Positions 25,349 through 34,548 are shown, numbered from the stretch's first letter. The stretch is 64,000 nucleotides of DNA from Camelimonas lactis (GCF_004342915.1 NZ_SLWL01000008.1:62001-126000); one strand, 5' to 3'. Program-made: numbers and translations. Notes: a model not told the origin generated them from the sequence alone.

Positions 25349-27529
25349 ATGTCGGTCGTGACGTCGCCAACTCCGCCCCGTTCATCATCCAGCGATACGC
25401 TGAAGGCGCTGCGCTACCGGTTCTCCGCCAAGCTGTTCCTGTCGGAGCTGCTGGCGAAGAACTGGATGGAGCCGATTGTCCCGTTCACGCTGATGCTGGC
25501 GCTGCTGGGCTATTTCGCCGCTACGGTGCCGGGATACCTCTCCGTCGACAATCTCCAGCAGATGCTGAACCTGTTCGCGGAGATCGGCCTGGTGTCGATC
25601 GCCATGGGTTTCGTGATGATTTCGGGGGGCATCGACCTCAGCGTCGGCGCCATCTTCGCCGTAACCAATCTCGCCGCCCTGATCATGTTCAAGATCTTCG
25701 GCTGGCCGGTTCCCGTCGCCGCCGTCTGCACGCTGCTGCTCGGCGCCGGGCTGGGCGCCGTCAACGGCTGGCTGGTCGGCTATCTGAAGGCGCGGCCGTT
25801 CCTGACCACCCTGGTCACCCTGATCATCCTGCGCGCTGTCTTCGATATGGTCAGCGGCCGCTACGCCACCGATTTCGCCACCTCCGACGTGGAAAGCCCG
25901 GTGTGGGATTTCCTTGGCGCCGGCCGGATCCTGGGCGTGCCCACCAACGCTGTCGCGCTGTTGCTGGTTATCGTCATCGGCCACATCTATCTCAGCCGCT
26001 CGCGCTGGGGCTGGCACATCACCGCCGTCGGCTCCAGCCGCAAGGCGGCGCGCCACGCCGGCATCCGGGTCGAGCGGGTGCTGTTCGGCGCCTATGTGCT
26101 CTCCGGCGTGCTGTGCGCGCTGGCCGGCCTGTTCTACGCCGCGCGCCAGAACAGCGCTGGCTCCGACACCGGCCAGGGCTGGGAAATGCAGGCGCTGACG
26201 GCGGTGGTGCTCGGCGGCATCTCGCTCGCCGGTGGGCGCGGCACCGTGTTCCGCGCCTGCCTCGGCGCCATCATTGTCTTTCTGCTGATCAACGGCTTTG
26301 TGCGCCTTGGCCTTGAGGGCTATCTGACCCTGTCGGCGCTGGGGCTGGTGCTGCTGGTCGCCGTCGGCGTCGACGTCAAATGGGCCAAGAACCGCGGCAA
26401 GGCGATCCAGAAGATCTACGTCAACCCCACCTGGCTGAAACTGCCGCCGACGCCGTCGATCGCACGCGGCTCGGATTCGCCCTTCGCCGAAAATGATCGC
26501 CTGTCCCACGCCGAGCCGATTGGCCTTGGCCAGGTGGAGGGGCCGGAAGACGTCATCCTCGACCGGCAGGATCGGCTCTACACCGGCACCCGAGAAGGCT
26601 GGATCCTGCGTTTCTCCGGGCCGAAGTTCGAGCATCGCGAAATCTTCGCGCGCATCGGCGGGCGACCGCTGGGCATGGCCTTCGACAGGGAGGAAAACCT
26701 GATCGTCTGCTCCGGCGGCATGGGCGTTTACGGCGTCAGGCCGGACGGCGAGGTCTTCAAGGTCACCGACGAGACCAACCGCACCTGGGGGAAGCTCAAC
26801 GACGACTCGCGCCTGCGTCTCGCCGATGATCTGGACATCGCCCCGGACGGCAAGATCTACTTTTCCGAAGCCACCATCCGCTACGAGATGCACTCCTGGG
26901 ACATGGACGGCATCGAAGGGCGCGGCAACGGCCGCATGATCTGCTTCGACCCCGCCACCGGCCAGACCCGCACCATCATCAAGAACCAGCGCTTCCCCAA
27001 CGGCGTTTGCGTCACCCACGACGGCCAGTCGGTGCTGTATTGCTCCACCTGGCTGTGCAAGGTGTTCCGCTACTGGATCGCCGGGCCCAGAAAGGGCCAG
27101 GTCGAGACTTTCACCGACAATCTTCCGGGCTACGCCGACAATATCAATCGCGCCTCGGACGGCGGCTACTGGCTGGCGCTGGCCGGCATCCGCTCCCCCG
27201 CCTACGACCTCGCCATGCGCAACCCGGACTTCCGTCTGCGCATGGTGAAGGAAATTCCACGCGACGAGTGGCTGTACCCTGGGCTCAACAACGGTTGCAT
27301 CGTCAAGCTCGACGCCCACGGCAAGCCGGTTGAAAGCCTGTGGGACCCCAGCGGCGCCCTGCATCCCGCCGTCACCTCCATGCGCGAACATCGCGGCTGG
27401 CTGTACATCGGCGGCCTCGAAAACAACCGCATTGGCCGCGTGCGGCTCGAGGGCGCGGACCCGGACTGGACCGGCCAGGATTCCTACTGGGGCAAGCCCT
27501 CTGACCAGAACGGACGGGGGGAGAACTGA
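25349..27529 (+). CDS. Fusion of a CUT2 sugar ABC permease with an SMP-30/gluconolactonase-like domain
   Basis: This 726-residue protein has two clear parts. Residues about 40-350 are an RbsC-like permease ('AMGFVMISGGIDLSVGAIF', 'AVGSSRKAARHAGIRV', 'VVLGGISLAGGRGT'). Residues about 385-720 are an SMP-30/gluconolactonase/strictosidine-synthase-like beta-propeller ('VEGPEDVILDRQDRLYTG', 'ADDLDIAPDGKIYFSEA', 'RFPNGVCVTHDGQSVLY'). No stop or frameshift separates them. RbsC-type permeases have a cytoplasmic C-terminus, so the propeller should face the cytoplasm. It may act on the solute as it enters, for example by lactone hydrolysis. ATG 25349 follows GCAGGAAAA. Catalysis is inferred, not shown. 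Confidence 0.9.
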   Translation: MSVVTSPTPPRSSSSDTLKALRYRFSAKLFLSELLAKNWMEPIVPFTLMLALLGYFAATVPGYLSVDNLQQMLNLFAEIGLVSIAMGFVMISGGIDLSVGAIFAVTNLAALIMFKIFGWPVPVAAVCTLLLGAGLGAVNGWLVGYLKARPFLTTLVTLIILRAVFDMVSGRYATDFATSDVESPVWDFLGAGRILGVPTNAVALLLVIVIGHIYLSRSRWGWHITAVGSSRKAARHAGIRVERVLFGAYVLSGVLCALAGLFYAARQNSAGSDTGQGWEMQALTAVVLGGISLAGGRGTVFRACLGAIIVFLLINGFVRLGLEGYLTLSALGLVLLVAVGVDVKWAKNRGKAIQKIYVNPTWLKLPPTPSIARGSDSPFAENDRLSHAEPIGLGQVEGPEDVILDRQDRLYTGTREGWILRFSGPKFEHREIFARIGGRPLGMAFDREENLIVCSGGMGVYGVRPDGEVFKVTDETNRTWGKLNDDSRLRLADDLDIAPDGKIYFSEATIRYEMHSWDMDGIEGRGNGRMICFDPATGQTRTIIKNQRFPNGVCVTHDGQSVLYCSTWLCKVFRYWIAGPRKGQVETFTDNLPGYADNINRASDGGYWLALAGIRSPAYDLAMRNPDFRLRMVKEIPRDEWLYPGLNNGCIVKLDAHGKPVESLWDPSGALHPAVTSMREHRGWLYIGGLENNRIGRVRLEGADPDWTGQDSYWGKPSDQNGRGEN

Positions 27530-27531
27530 GC

Positions 27532-28653
27532 ATGGCCTTCTACAGTCACATGCTGCGCAACATGCGCCAGATCCTGTTCCGCGACGAGGACCAGCACGCC
27601 ATTCCCTCCATGGACGGCCCGCTGAGCCCGAACAATTACCTCGACGCCTTCACGCCGGTGTTCGATGATCTGACGGATGTGGACGATGTCGTCGCCGGCC
27701 CTGACGGCCTCTACGTCGCCAGTGGTCATGACGTCGTGCTGGTGGGGAAGGACGGATCGCGCGCGACCATCGCCCGCTTCGAGGCGCCGTGCGGCGCCCT
27801 GGCGCTGCATCCGGACTATCGCGTGCTCGCCTGCGTCGCCGGCCGGGGGCTCGCCGCCGTGCGCGCCGACGGTGAGGTGATCTGGCTCACCGGGGCGGGC
27901 GGCGTGGCGCTGACCTGTCTGACAGCGGTCGCGGTGGCCCCGGATGGCGCGATCGTCGTCGCCAATGGCAGCATCCGTCATCCCGCCGCCGACTGGCTGT
28001 GGGATCTGATGGAGAAGAACGCCAGCGGCCAGATCGTTGTCTGTAACCCCGGACTCGGTGACGCCCGCATCGTCTTTGACCGGCTGGCCTGGCCGCATGG
28101 CGTCGCATTCTCCCATGACGGCGCCAGTCTGTGGTTTACCGAGAGCTGGGCCCATCGCGTGAGCCGCGCCCCCTGGTCGCCGGACGGCCCTGGCGCGCGC
28201 GAGATCGTCATTGGCAATCTTCCAGGTTATCCGGCGCGGCTGTCCGCGACGGCGGAGGGCGGCTTCTGGCTCGCCCTGTTCGCCCTGCGGACCCATCTGG
28301 TGGAACTGGTGCTCACCGAGGACGGCTTCCGCAAGGAGATGATGGCGACGATCGCGCCGGAGCTATGGATCGCGCCGCAATACGCGTCCGGCCGCAGTTA
28401 TCTGGAGCCGCTGCAGGGCGGCGGCATGCGCAAGCTCGGCATTCTCAAGCCATGGGCGCCGCCGCGTTCCTACGGCTTCATCGGCCATATCGACGGCCAT
28501 GGTGAGTTTGACCGAAGCCTGCAAAGCCGCGTCGGCGGTCAGAACCATGGGGTCGTCAGCGTGGTGGAGAGCGATGGCGACCTGCTGATTGTCCCGAAGG
28601 CGCGCGGCCAGGTTCTGGGCGGGCAACGTCAGGGTGGGGAGAGCCGGCAATGA
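27532..28653 (+). CDS. SMP-30/gluconolactonase-like beta-propeller protein
   Basis: This 373-residue soluble protein has repeated propeller strands such as 'VDDVVAGPDGLYVASG', 'TAVAVAPDGAIVVANGS', 'WPHGVAFSHDGASLWFTES' and 'GYPARLSATAEGGFWLALF'. It belongs to the same superfamily as the domain fused to the preceding permease. The family includes Ca2+-dependent lactonases acting on aldonolactones. ATG 27532 follows GGGGGGAG and starts 2 nt after the previous stop; its own stop overlaps the ATPase start (ATGA). There is no signal peptide, so a cytoplasmic location is expected. The substrate is unknown. Confidence 0.82.
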   Translation: MAFYSHMLRNMRQILFRDEDQHAIPSMDGPLSPNNYLDAFTPVFDDLTDVDDVVAGPDGLYVASGHDVVLVGKDGSRATIARFEAPCGALALHPDYRVLACVAGRGLAAVRADGEVIWLTGAGGVALTCLTAVAVAPDGAIVVANGSIRHPAADWLWDLMEKNASGQIVVCNPGLGDARIVFDRLAWPHGVAFSHDGASLWFTESWAHRVSRAPWSPDGPGAREIVIGNLPGYPARLSATAEGGFWLALFALRTHLVELVLTEDGFRKEMMATIAPELWIAPQYASGRSYLEPLQGGGMRKLGILKPWAPPRSYGFIGHIDGHGEFDRSLQSRVGGQNHGVVSVVESDGDLLIVPKARGQVLGGQRQGGESRQ

Positions 28654-30188
28654 ACAGCCCCGTCGATCACCAGAAAACCGCAACGGAACCGCGCGGGAAC
28701 ACGCCGGTGCTTGAGGTGCGCAACGGCTCCAAGATCTATGGCGGCGTGCACGCCATCGAGAACGTGAGTTTCGACCTGTATCCTGGCGAGGTGCATGCGC
28801 TGGTTGGGGAGAACGGCGCCGGCAAATCCACCCTGTGCAAAGCCATCGCCGGCGCCATCCAGCTGTCGGCCGGGGACATCCTGATCGACGGCAAGCCGGT
28901 GAAGTTTTCCCGGCCAGGCGACGCCCTGGCCGCCGGCGTCTCCATGGTCTACCAGGAAACCTCACTGGTGCCGACGATGACGGTGGCGCAGAACCTGGAG
29001 CTGGGCAACGAGCCGCTGCTGACGCGTTTCCGCTCGCTCAACATCCAGGCGCAGCAGCTGTTGCAATCGCTGAATTTCCATGTCGAACCCACGGCCTATG
29101 TGGCGAGCCTGGGCGCCGCCCGCCGGCAGATGGTGGAAATCGCCCGCGCCGTGAAGCACCAGGCGCGGGTCATCATCTTCGACGAGCCGACGGCGACGCT
29201 GACGCCGGAAGAGATCATGCACTTCTTCCATCTGGTGGAGGATCTGCGCGCCCGCGGCGTGGCCATCATCTACATTTCGCACGCCCTGGAAGAGGCGTTG
29301 AAGATCTCTGATCGCATCACCGTGCTGCGTGATGGCCGCCACGTCATCACCGCGCCGACGCGGGAGCTGACCCGGGCCGACATCGTGCGCCATATGGTGG
29401 GCCGCGAAGTCATCCAGGAGCGGCCGCAGCGCCTGCCCGCCGCCAGCGCGTTGCGTGAAAAAGTGTTGACCGTCGAGAATGTCACCATGGGCACGGCGGT
29501 GAAGAACATGTCCTTCACGCTGTATGCCGGCGAGGTGGTCGGCATGGCCGGGCTGATCGGCTCCGGCCGCACCGAGATCGCCCGCGTGGTCGCCGGCGCG
29601 CTCAAGCGCAACCTGATCAATGGCGGCAAGATTTACCTGCGCGGCAAGCCGATCCGCTATCGCACGCCCCGCCAGGCCATCAACGACGGGATTGTCTACA
29701 TCACCGAGGACCGCAAGGTTGACGGCTTCTTCGAAACCATGGCGATCGACGACAACATCTACATCGGCCGCCTGGCGACGAAACAGGGCTGGACCTTCGC
29801 GCTCAACGCCGGCGATCGCAACCGCATCGCGTCGGAACTGATCCGGCGCCTTCGCATCGCGGCGCTCGACAGCCGGGCCAAAATCATCGAACTGTCCGGC
29901 GGCAACCAGCAGAAGGTCGTCGTCGCCAAGGCGCTTGCCCAGGAGCCGCAGGTGGTGATTTTCGACGAGCCGACGCGCGGCGTCGATGTGGGCGCCATTC
30001 CTGAAATCCACGCCGCCATTCGCAAACAGGCGGAGGAGGGCAAGGCCGTGCTGGTGATCTCGTCCTATCTGCCGGAAATCCTCTCTGTGTCGGACCGTAT
30101 CCTGGTGACCCGCATGGGCCGCATCGCCGCCGAGATCGACGCGGCGGAGGCTGACGAGCAGAAAATCATGTACGCCGCGATCCACTGA
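28650..30188 (+). CDS. CUT2-type sugar ABC transporter ATP-binding protein (two NBDs)
   Basis: This 512-residue ATPase has two fused nucleotide-binding domains, as in RbsA, XylG and MglA. Domain 1 has Walker A 'GENGAGKST', Walker B 'VIIFDEPTATL' and a modified signature 'SLGAARRQMVEIARA'. Domain 2 has the usual degenerate Walker A 'GLIGSGRTE', a canonical 'LSGGNQQKV' and 'VVIFDEPTRGVDVGA'. ATG 28650 overlaps the preceding stop by 4 nt. It completes an importer with the permeases at 23019 and 25349 and the binding protein at 24068. Confidence 0.94.
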   Translation: MNSPVDHQKTATEPRGNTPVLEVRNGSKIYGGVHAIENVSFDLYPGEVHALVGENGAGKSTLCKAIAGAIQLSAGDILIDGKPVKFSRPGDALAAGVSMVYQETSLVPTMTVAQNLELGNEPLLTRFRSLNIQAQQLLQSLNFHVEPTAYVASLGAARRQMVEIARAVKHQARVIIFDEPTATLTPEEIMHFFHLVEDLRARGVAIIYISHALEEALKISDRITVLRDGRHVITAPTRELTRADIVRHMVGREVIQERPQRLPAASALREKVLTVENVTMGTAVKNMSFTLYAGEVVGMAGLIGSGRTEIARVVAGALKRNLINGGKIYLRGKPIRYRTPRQAINDGIVYITEDRKVDGFFETMAIDDNIYIGRLATKQGWTFALNAGDRNRIASELIRRLRIAALDSRAKIIELSGGNQQKVVVAKALAQEPQVVIFDEPTRGVDVGAIPEIHAAIRKQAEEGKAVLVISSYLPEILSVSDRILVTRMGRIAAEIDAAEADEQKIMYAAIH

Positions 30189-30371
30189 CGCCATCCCGCC
30201 AGATGAACCGTTGCGGCGGCTCCGGGGGGAGCTTCCTGGCGAGGATTGCTGATCACAATCATGTGGAGACATTTTCGCGCTCCAGCTGATTTCGGACCGG
30301 TTCGGCCGATGGCTTGCGCTCGCGTGTCGTTGCCTCGTCTGGGGCTGCATCCGGCCTGGTGGCGGCGTCGG

Positions 30372-30404
30372 TTGACATGCCCGGTCAAGCAGGTTGATAT
30401 CAAC
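30372..30404 (+). promoter_or_regulatory. Candidate promoter with overlapping 12-bp palindromic operator
   Basis: TTGACA at 30372-30377 is followed after 17 nt by TGATAT at 30395-30400, a plausible -35/-10 pair. The perfect palindrome GTTGATATCAAC (30393-30404) covers the -10 box, as expected for a repressor site. TTGATATCAA-like palindromes resemble ArsR-family operators, which often control VOC-protein genes. It lies 34 nt upstream of the VOC start codon. The regulator is not nearby. Confidence 0.5.
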
Positions 30405-30437
30405 ATATATCGCGAAAGACCCTACCGGGAGGAAACC

Positions 30438-30887
30438 ATGAAGATTGTCACCAGCCTCAGTTTCCAGGGCCAGTGCCGCGAGGCGTTTGAATTCTACGCA
30501 AAAGTGCTCGGCGGCAAGATCACCGCCGCCTTCCCCTACGGCGACGGGCCGCCCGGCATGCCAATCACCGACGACAAATACAAATCATGGCTGATGCATT
30601 GCTGGCTGGAGGTGGGCGATCAGGCGCTGATGGGCGCGGACATGGACGTTGCCTGGGCGTCAAACATCGACAAACCCAAGAATGGCTTCGACGTCACCCT
30701 GCATACGCAGGACAAGGCCGAAGGGAAGCGCTGGTTCGATGAACTGTCCGCTGGCGGCGCGCAAATGATGCCGTTCGGCGAAACCTTCTGGTCGCCAGGC
30801 TTTGGCTCGCTGGTCGACCGTTTCGGCATTCCGTGGATGATCAACACCATCCCGCCGGCTGGCTGGACGCCAACGCAGCAAGGCTGA
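30438..30887 (+). CDS. PhnB-like VOC superfamily protein
   Basis: This 149-residue protein has the glyoxalase/bleomycin-resistance (VOC) fold and the PhnB-like opening 'SLSFQGQCREAFEFYAKVLGG' split across two strands. 'HCWLEVGDQALMGAD' and 'FWSPGFGSLVDRFGIPWMIN' match the second half of the fold. Members bind small molecules or act as metal-dependent lyases or dioxygenases; the exact role of the PhnB-like group is unclear. ATG 30438 follows GGGAGGAAACC. It has its own candidate promoter and palindrome. Confidence 0.87.
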   Translation: MKIVTSLSFQGQCREAFEFYAKVLGGKITAAFPYGDGPPGMPITDDKYKSWLMHCWLEVGDQALMGADMDVAWASNIDKPKNGFDVTLHTQDKAEGKRWFDELSAGGAQMMPFGETFWSPGFGSLVDRFGIPWMINTIPPAGWTPTQQG

Positions 30888-30982
30888 AGCGACGGCGCGG
30901 GTCTGCGCCTCCTGCCCGTGGTGCAGGACGACGTTGGCCCGCAGAAGACGTCGCGCGGGACGCGGGGAGCCTGGAGGACGCC

Positions 30983-32191
30983 ATGACGCATTCCTATCGC
31001 TGGGTGATTGTCGCGGCCGGCGGCCTGTTGGGCTGCGTCGCGGTGGGCGCGATGTTCTCGTTGCCGGTTTTCCTGCGACCGATGGCGCAGGACACTGGAT
31101 GGTCGATCACCGGCATTTCCACGGCGATGACCATCGGCTTCCTCGCCATGGCGGCGGCGAGTCTGGTCTGGGGCGGCCTGTCGGACCGCTTCGGGCCCCG
31201 CCCGGTTGTGCTTGCCGGCTCCATTGTTCTTGCCGCCAGTCTTGCTCTCGCCAGCCGGGCCGGGTCGCTTTTCGCGTTCCAGCTGCTGTTCGGCGTCCTG
31301 GTGGGCGCCGCGACCGCGGCGGTGTTCGCGCCGATGATGGCCTGCGTCACCGGCTGGTTCGACACCCAGCGCGGGCTTGCCGTGTCGCTGGTTTCCGCTG
31401 GCATGGGCATGGCGCCCATGACCATGTCGCCGCTGGCGGCGTGGCTGGTCACCGCCTACGACTGGCGTGTCGCCATGCAGATCATCGCCGGCATCGCCGC
31501 AGTCCTGATGATCCCGGCGGCGCTGCTGGTTCGCCGTCCGCCGGCGCTGGAAGGCACCCAGACCGGGGCAGGCGCCGACGCCGCGCAATCCGGCATGACG
31601 GTGCGACAGGCCATGGCCTCGCCGCAGTTCATCACATTGATGCTGGCGAATTTCTTTTGCTGCGCGACCCACTCGGGGCCGATTTTTCATACGGTCAGCT
31701 ATGCGGTGACCTGTGGCGTGCCGATGCTCGCGGCGGTGTCGATCTACAGCGTTGAAGGCGTGGCCGGCATGTTCGGGCGTATCGGTTTTGGTCTGGCCGG
31801 GGACCGGTTCGGCGCCCAGCGCATTCTCGTTCTCGGTCTGCTGGCCCAGGCCTTCGCCGTCCTCGCTTACGCCTTCGTGAGTCATCTGGGCGCTTTTTAC
31901 GCCGTCGCGGTGATGGTGGGCTTCATCTACGCTGGCACAATGCCGCTTTATGCGGTGATCATCCGCGAGAACTTCCCGCTGCGGATGATGGGCGCGATCA
32001 TTGGCGGCACGGCCATGGCGGGCAGCCTCGGCATGTCCACAGGGCCCTTGCTGGGTGGGTTGATTTACGACCATTTCGGCAGCTATGCGCCCATGTATGC
32101 CGGTTCATGGGCCATGGGCCTCGCGGCCATGATGATCCTCATGACGTTCCGGCCATTTCCGCAAGCGCAGCCGGCGGCCGTCGCGGCCTGA
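30983..32191 (+). CDS. MFS transporter (monocarboxylate/oxalate-formate-like)
   Basis: This 402-residue 12-helix protein has the MFS loop motif 'GGLSDRFGPRPVVL' after helix 2 and the related 'GLAGDRFGAQRILVLG' in the second half. The pattern 'LPVFLRPMAQDTGWS' near the start and 'FGVLVGAATAAVFAPMMA' suggest the oxalate/formate and monocarboxylate porter group. ATG 30983 has CTGGAGGACGCC upstream. It lies about 95 nt after the VOC gene and may be co-transcribed with it. The substrate is not predictable. Confidence 0.85.
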   Translation: MTHSYRWVIVAAGGLLGCVAVGAMFSLPVFLRPMAQDTGWSITGISTAMTIGFLAMAAASLVWGGLSDRFGPRPVVLAGSIVLAASLALASRAGSLFAFQLLFGVLVGAATAAVFAPMMACVTGWFDTQRGLAVSLVSAGMGMAPMTMSPLAAWLVTAYDWRVAMQIIAGIAAVLMIPAALLVRRPPALEGTQTGAGADAAQSGMTVRQAMASPQFITLMLANFFCCATHSGPIFHTVSYAVTCGVPMLAAVSIYSVEGVAGMFGRIGFGLAGDRFGAQRILVLGLLAQAFAVLAYAFVSHLGAFYAVAVMVGFIYAGTMPLYAVIIRENFPLRMMGAIIGGTAMAGSLGMSTGPLLGGLIYDHFGSYAPMYAGSWAMGLAAMMILMTFRPFPQAQPAAVAA

Positions 32192-32322
32192 CGCCAGGCC
32201 CGTCGGCCTGCCATTGGGCCAGCCAGGGGGGCGGGGCCCCACAATCGCGTGTGGCTGGTTCTGTCAGCCGGGCCGGTGATCTATAGGTGTGCGGTTTCCA
32301 GCCGGTTGCCCGGGAGATGACC

Positions 32323-33408
32323 GTGGACCTTGCTACGCTCGTCGCCGCCATCGCCCTGTGGTCACTTGTGCAGGGTGGCATTTTCCTTGTCCGGTGGAAC
32401 AGATTGCCCGATGGTCGGGAGCTCTTCTGGTTCGGCGCCGGCTTCATCAGCGTTGGGGTCGGGGCCGGCCTTCTGGGCGCGCGATATTTCGGCTTTCCAT
32501 ATGTATTGACGAACACGGCCGCGAATATCCTGCTGCTGACAGGCACGTCCCTGTTTATCCAGGGGACCCGGGCGGTCGATGGCCTGAAGCCGGTTCCCCT
32601 GTTGCTCGTGGCGCCCGGCGCCATCTGGGCCATCGCCAGCATGTCGGAGAGTTTTCGGGCGGACACCCACATGGCGGTGCGCCTGTACTCCCTGCTGTCG
32701 GCGACCCTCGCCGGGGTCGCGGGGGCGCAACTCATATGCGGCGGGCTGGCGCTCTGGGGGCGGCGCATCCGGCTCGGGCTCTGGTGCTTTGTGGCCGCCG
32801 CCATGCTCATCCGCATCGTCCATGCCGACGACATGGTTCCCGGCCTCCGGGACCGGTACGCGGCGACGACCTGGCACGTGATTTTCCTGAGCATGTCGGC
32901 CGCGTCCATCGTTTCCATTGGCTACGTCAACCTGGCGCTGTCCGAAAGCCTGGGAAGGCTCGGCGCCTTCACGCGGGCGCTGGCGCGCGATGTGTCGGTT
33001 CTGGCGGAGGGAGGCCCGACGCCGCATCAACGCGCCTTCGTCTGGTCGCTCCGCATCGATCGTCTGCTGTTCGAAAGCGCCTCGACGGGGGAATTTTGTG
33101 ACGCGGATGTCCAGGACATGGCGCGGGCGATCGGCGCCTGCTGTCCCGGGATTGTGGCGCTCCGGCGGGTTGGCGCCGACAGGTTTGTCTGGTGGACACG
33201 GGACGGAACTGGCGGCGAGGCGGAACAGTTGCGCCGCCTGGCCGGGGCATTGGCGTCAGTCGCGGCGCGCCCGACTTTCCCGGGCATTCCCATGAGTTGT
33301 GGCGTCGCGCCCGCCAGCGGAAACGATCTTGCCGACGCCGCGACGGCGGATCGCCGGGCGCTGGTCATCCGCGCCGACGCGCCATCCTGGCGAACGGCAG
33401 GCGCATGA
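32323..33408 (+). CDS. 7TM membrane protein with degenerate GGDEF-like domain
   Basis: This protein of about 361 residues has seven predicted membrane helices in the first ~215 residues, then a cytoplasmic domain that aligns by pattern with diguanylate cyclases. The active-site motif expected as GG[DE]EF reads 'GADRF' (about residues 284-288, after 'RRV'), and 'IPMSCGVAPA' sits where cyclases have I-S-x-G-x-A. The metal- and GTP-binding residues are therefore largely lost. It may bind a nucleotide or be a pure signal relay. GTG 32323 is chosen for GGGAG 6 nt upstream; ATG 32317 and GTG 32287 are alternatives. The domain assignment is by eye. Confidence 0.65.
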   Translation: MDLATLVAAIALWSLVQGGIFLVRWNRLPDGRELFWFGAGFISVGVGAGLLGARYFGFPYVLTNTAANILLLTGTSLFIQGTRAVDGLKPVPLLLVAPGAIWAIASMSESFRADTHMAVRLYSLLSATLAGVAGAQLICGGLALWGRRIRLGLWCFVAAAMLIRIVHADDMVPGLRDRYAATTWHVIFLSMSAASIVSIGYVNLALSESLGRLGAFTRALARDVSVLAEGGPTPHQRAFVWSLRIDRLLFESASTGEFCDADVQDMARAIGACCPGIVALRRVGADRFVWWTRDGTGGEAEQLRRLAGALASVAARPTFPGIPMSCGVAPASGNDLADAATADRRALVIRADAPSWRTAGA

Positions 33409-33481
33409 CGGCGCGCTGGAGCCGCCGGCGTGGGTTTTGTCCGTTAAAATGTCAGGAAGGTGGGTCTGGTTCCGGCTGAAC

Positions 33482-33513
33482 CCCACCGCCGCTCAGGCGC
33501 CGGCGGCGGTGGG
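33482..33513. terminator. Bidirectional terminator hairpin between convergent genes
   Basis: A perfect 11-bp GC-rich stem (33482-33492 with 33503-33513) with a 10-nt loop sits between the converging 7TM gene and the ornithine cyclodeaminase gene. It overlaps the last codons and stop of the latter. Overlap with coding sequence explains why the right arm is in frame. No T-run is present. Confidence 0.6.
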
Positions 33514-34548
33514 CGCGGCGCGCATCAGCATGCCAAACAGGTCGCGCGGGTCGTCCGGGTCGGCCAGCAGGTCCAGCTCCTCATAGAATGCCGGCGTCAG
33601 CTGGTCGCGAACATAGCGCAGGGCCGAGAAATCCTCGATGGCGAACCCAACGGAATCGAACAGCGTAATCTGCCCGGCTGATGTGCGACCGGGCGCGGCG
33701 CCGGCCAGCACGCGCCACAGTTCGGTGGCGGGGTAATCTGCCGGCAGCTGCTGGATCTCGCCTTCGATGCGGGTTTGCGGCAGGTGCTCGACGAAAATGT
33801 CGGCGCGCAGCAGCAGTTCGCGTTGCAGCTCGGTCTTGCCGGGACAGTCGCCGCCGACGCCGTTTATATGCGCGCCAGCGCCCACCATGTTGTCGCTCAA
33901 AATGACCGCGCGCTGTTTGCTGGCGGTGACCGTGGTGATGATATCGGCGCCGGTCACGCATTGCTGGGTGCTGTCGCAGATCATGATGTCGAGCCCGCGC
34001 TCGTCCAGGTTGCGGGCGCACTTGATGCTCGCCGTCCTGTCGATGTCATAGAGCCGCAACCGGTCGACGCCGAGCAGGGCCTGGAAGGCAATGGCCTGGA
34101 ACTCCGCCTGGGCGCCGTTGCCGATGATGGCCATGACGCGCGCGTCCGGCCGCGCCAGATAGCGGGCGGCCATCGCCGAGGTCGCGGCGGTGCGCAGGGC
34201 GGTCAGCATGGTCATTTCGGTCAACAGCATGGGGTAGCCGCTGCCGACATCGGCCAGCAGGCCAAACGCCGCCACGGTTTGCAGTCCCTGGGCGGCGTTG
34301 CGGGGGTGGCCGTTGACGTATTTGAAGCCATACAACGTTCCGTCGCTGGTTGGCATCAACTCGATCACGCCGTTGCGGCTGTGCGACGCCAGGCGTGGCG
34401 TTTTGTCGAAAACCTCCCAACGCCGGAAATCCTCCTCCAGATAGGCGCCAAGGCCGGCCAGAAAGGCGTCGACGCCGATGGCGTGAATCAGGCGCATCAT
34501 GTTGTCGACGCTGACAAACGGCACCACATTGCGGGCAGGAGCGCTCAT
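33493..34548 (-). CDS. ocd: Ornithine cyclodeaminase
   Basis: This 351-residue cytoplasmic enzyme of the ornithine cyclodeaminase/mu-crystallin family converts ornithine to proline and ammonia using bound NAD+. Family features are 'GFKYVNGHPRN', 'LLTEMTMLTALRTAATSAMA', the Rossmann segment 'VMAIIGNGAQAEFQAIAF', 'ADIITTVTAS' and 'GAHINGVGGDCPGKTEL'. The length and the C-terminal extension fit true ornithine cyclodeaminases better than alanine-dehydrogenase-like relatives. Its ATG overlaps the arginase stop by 4 nt (ATGA), so the two are co-translated. It feeds proline to PutA, encoded upstream on the same strand. Confidence 0.94.
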   Translation of the reverse strand: MSAPARNVVPFVSVDNMMRLIHAIGVDAFLAGLGAYLEEDFRRWEVFDKTPRLASHSRNGVIELMPTSDGTLYGFKYVNGHPRNAAQGLQTVAAFGLLADVGSGYPMLLTEMTMLTALRTAATSAMAARYLARPDARVMAIIGNGAQAEFQAIAFQALLGVDRLRLYDIDRTASIKCARNLDERGLDIMICDSTQQCVTGADIITTVTASKQRAVILSDNMVGAGAHINGVGGDCPGKTELQRELLLRADIFVEHLPQTRIEGEIQQLPADYPATELWRVLAGAAPGRTSAGQITLFDSVGFAIEDFSALRYVRDQLTPAFYEELDLLADPDDPRDLFGMLMRAAPTAAGA

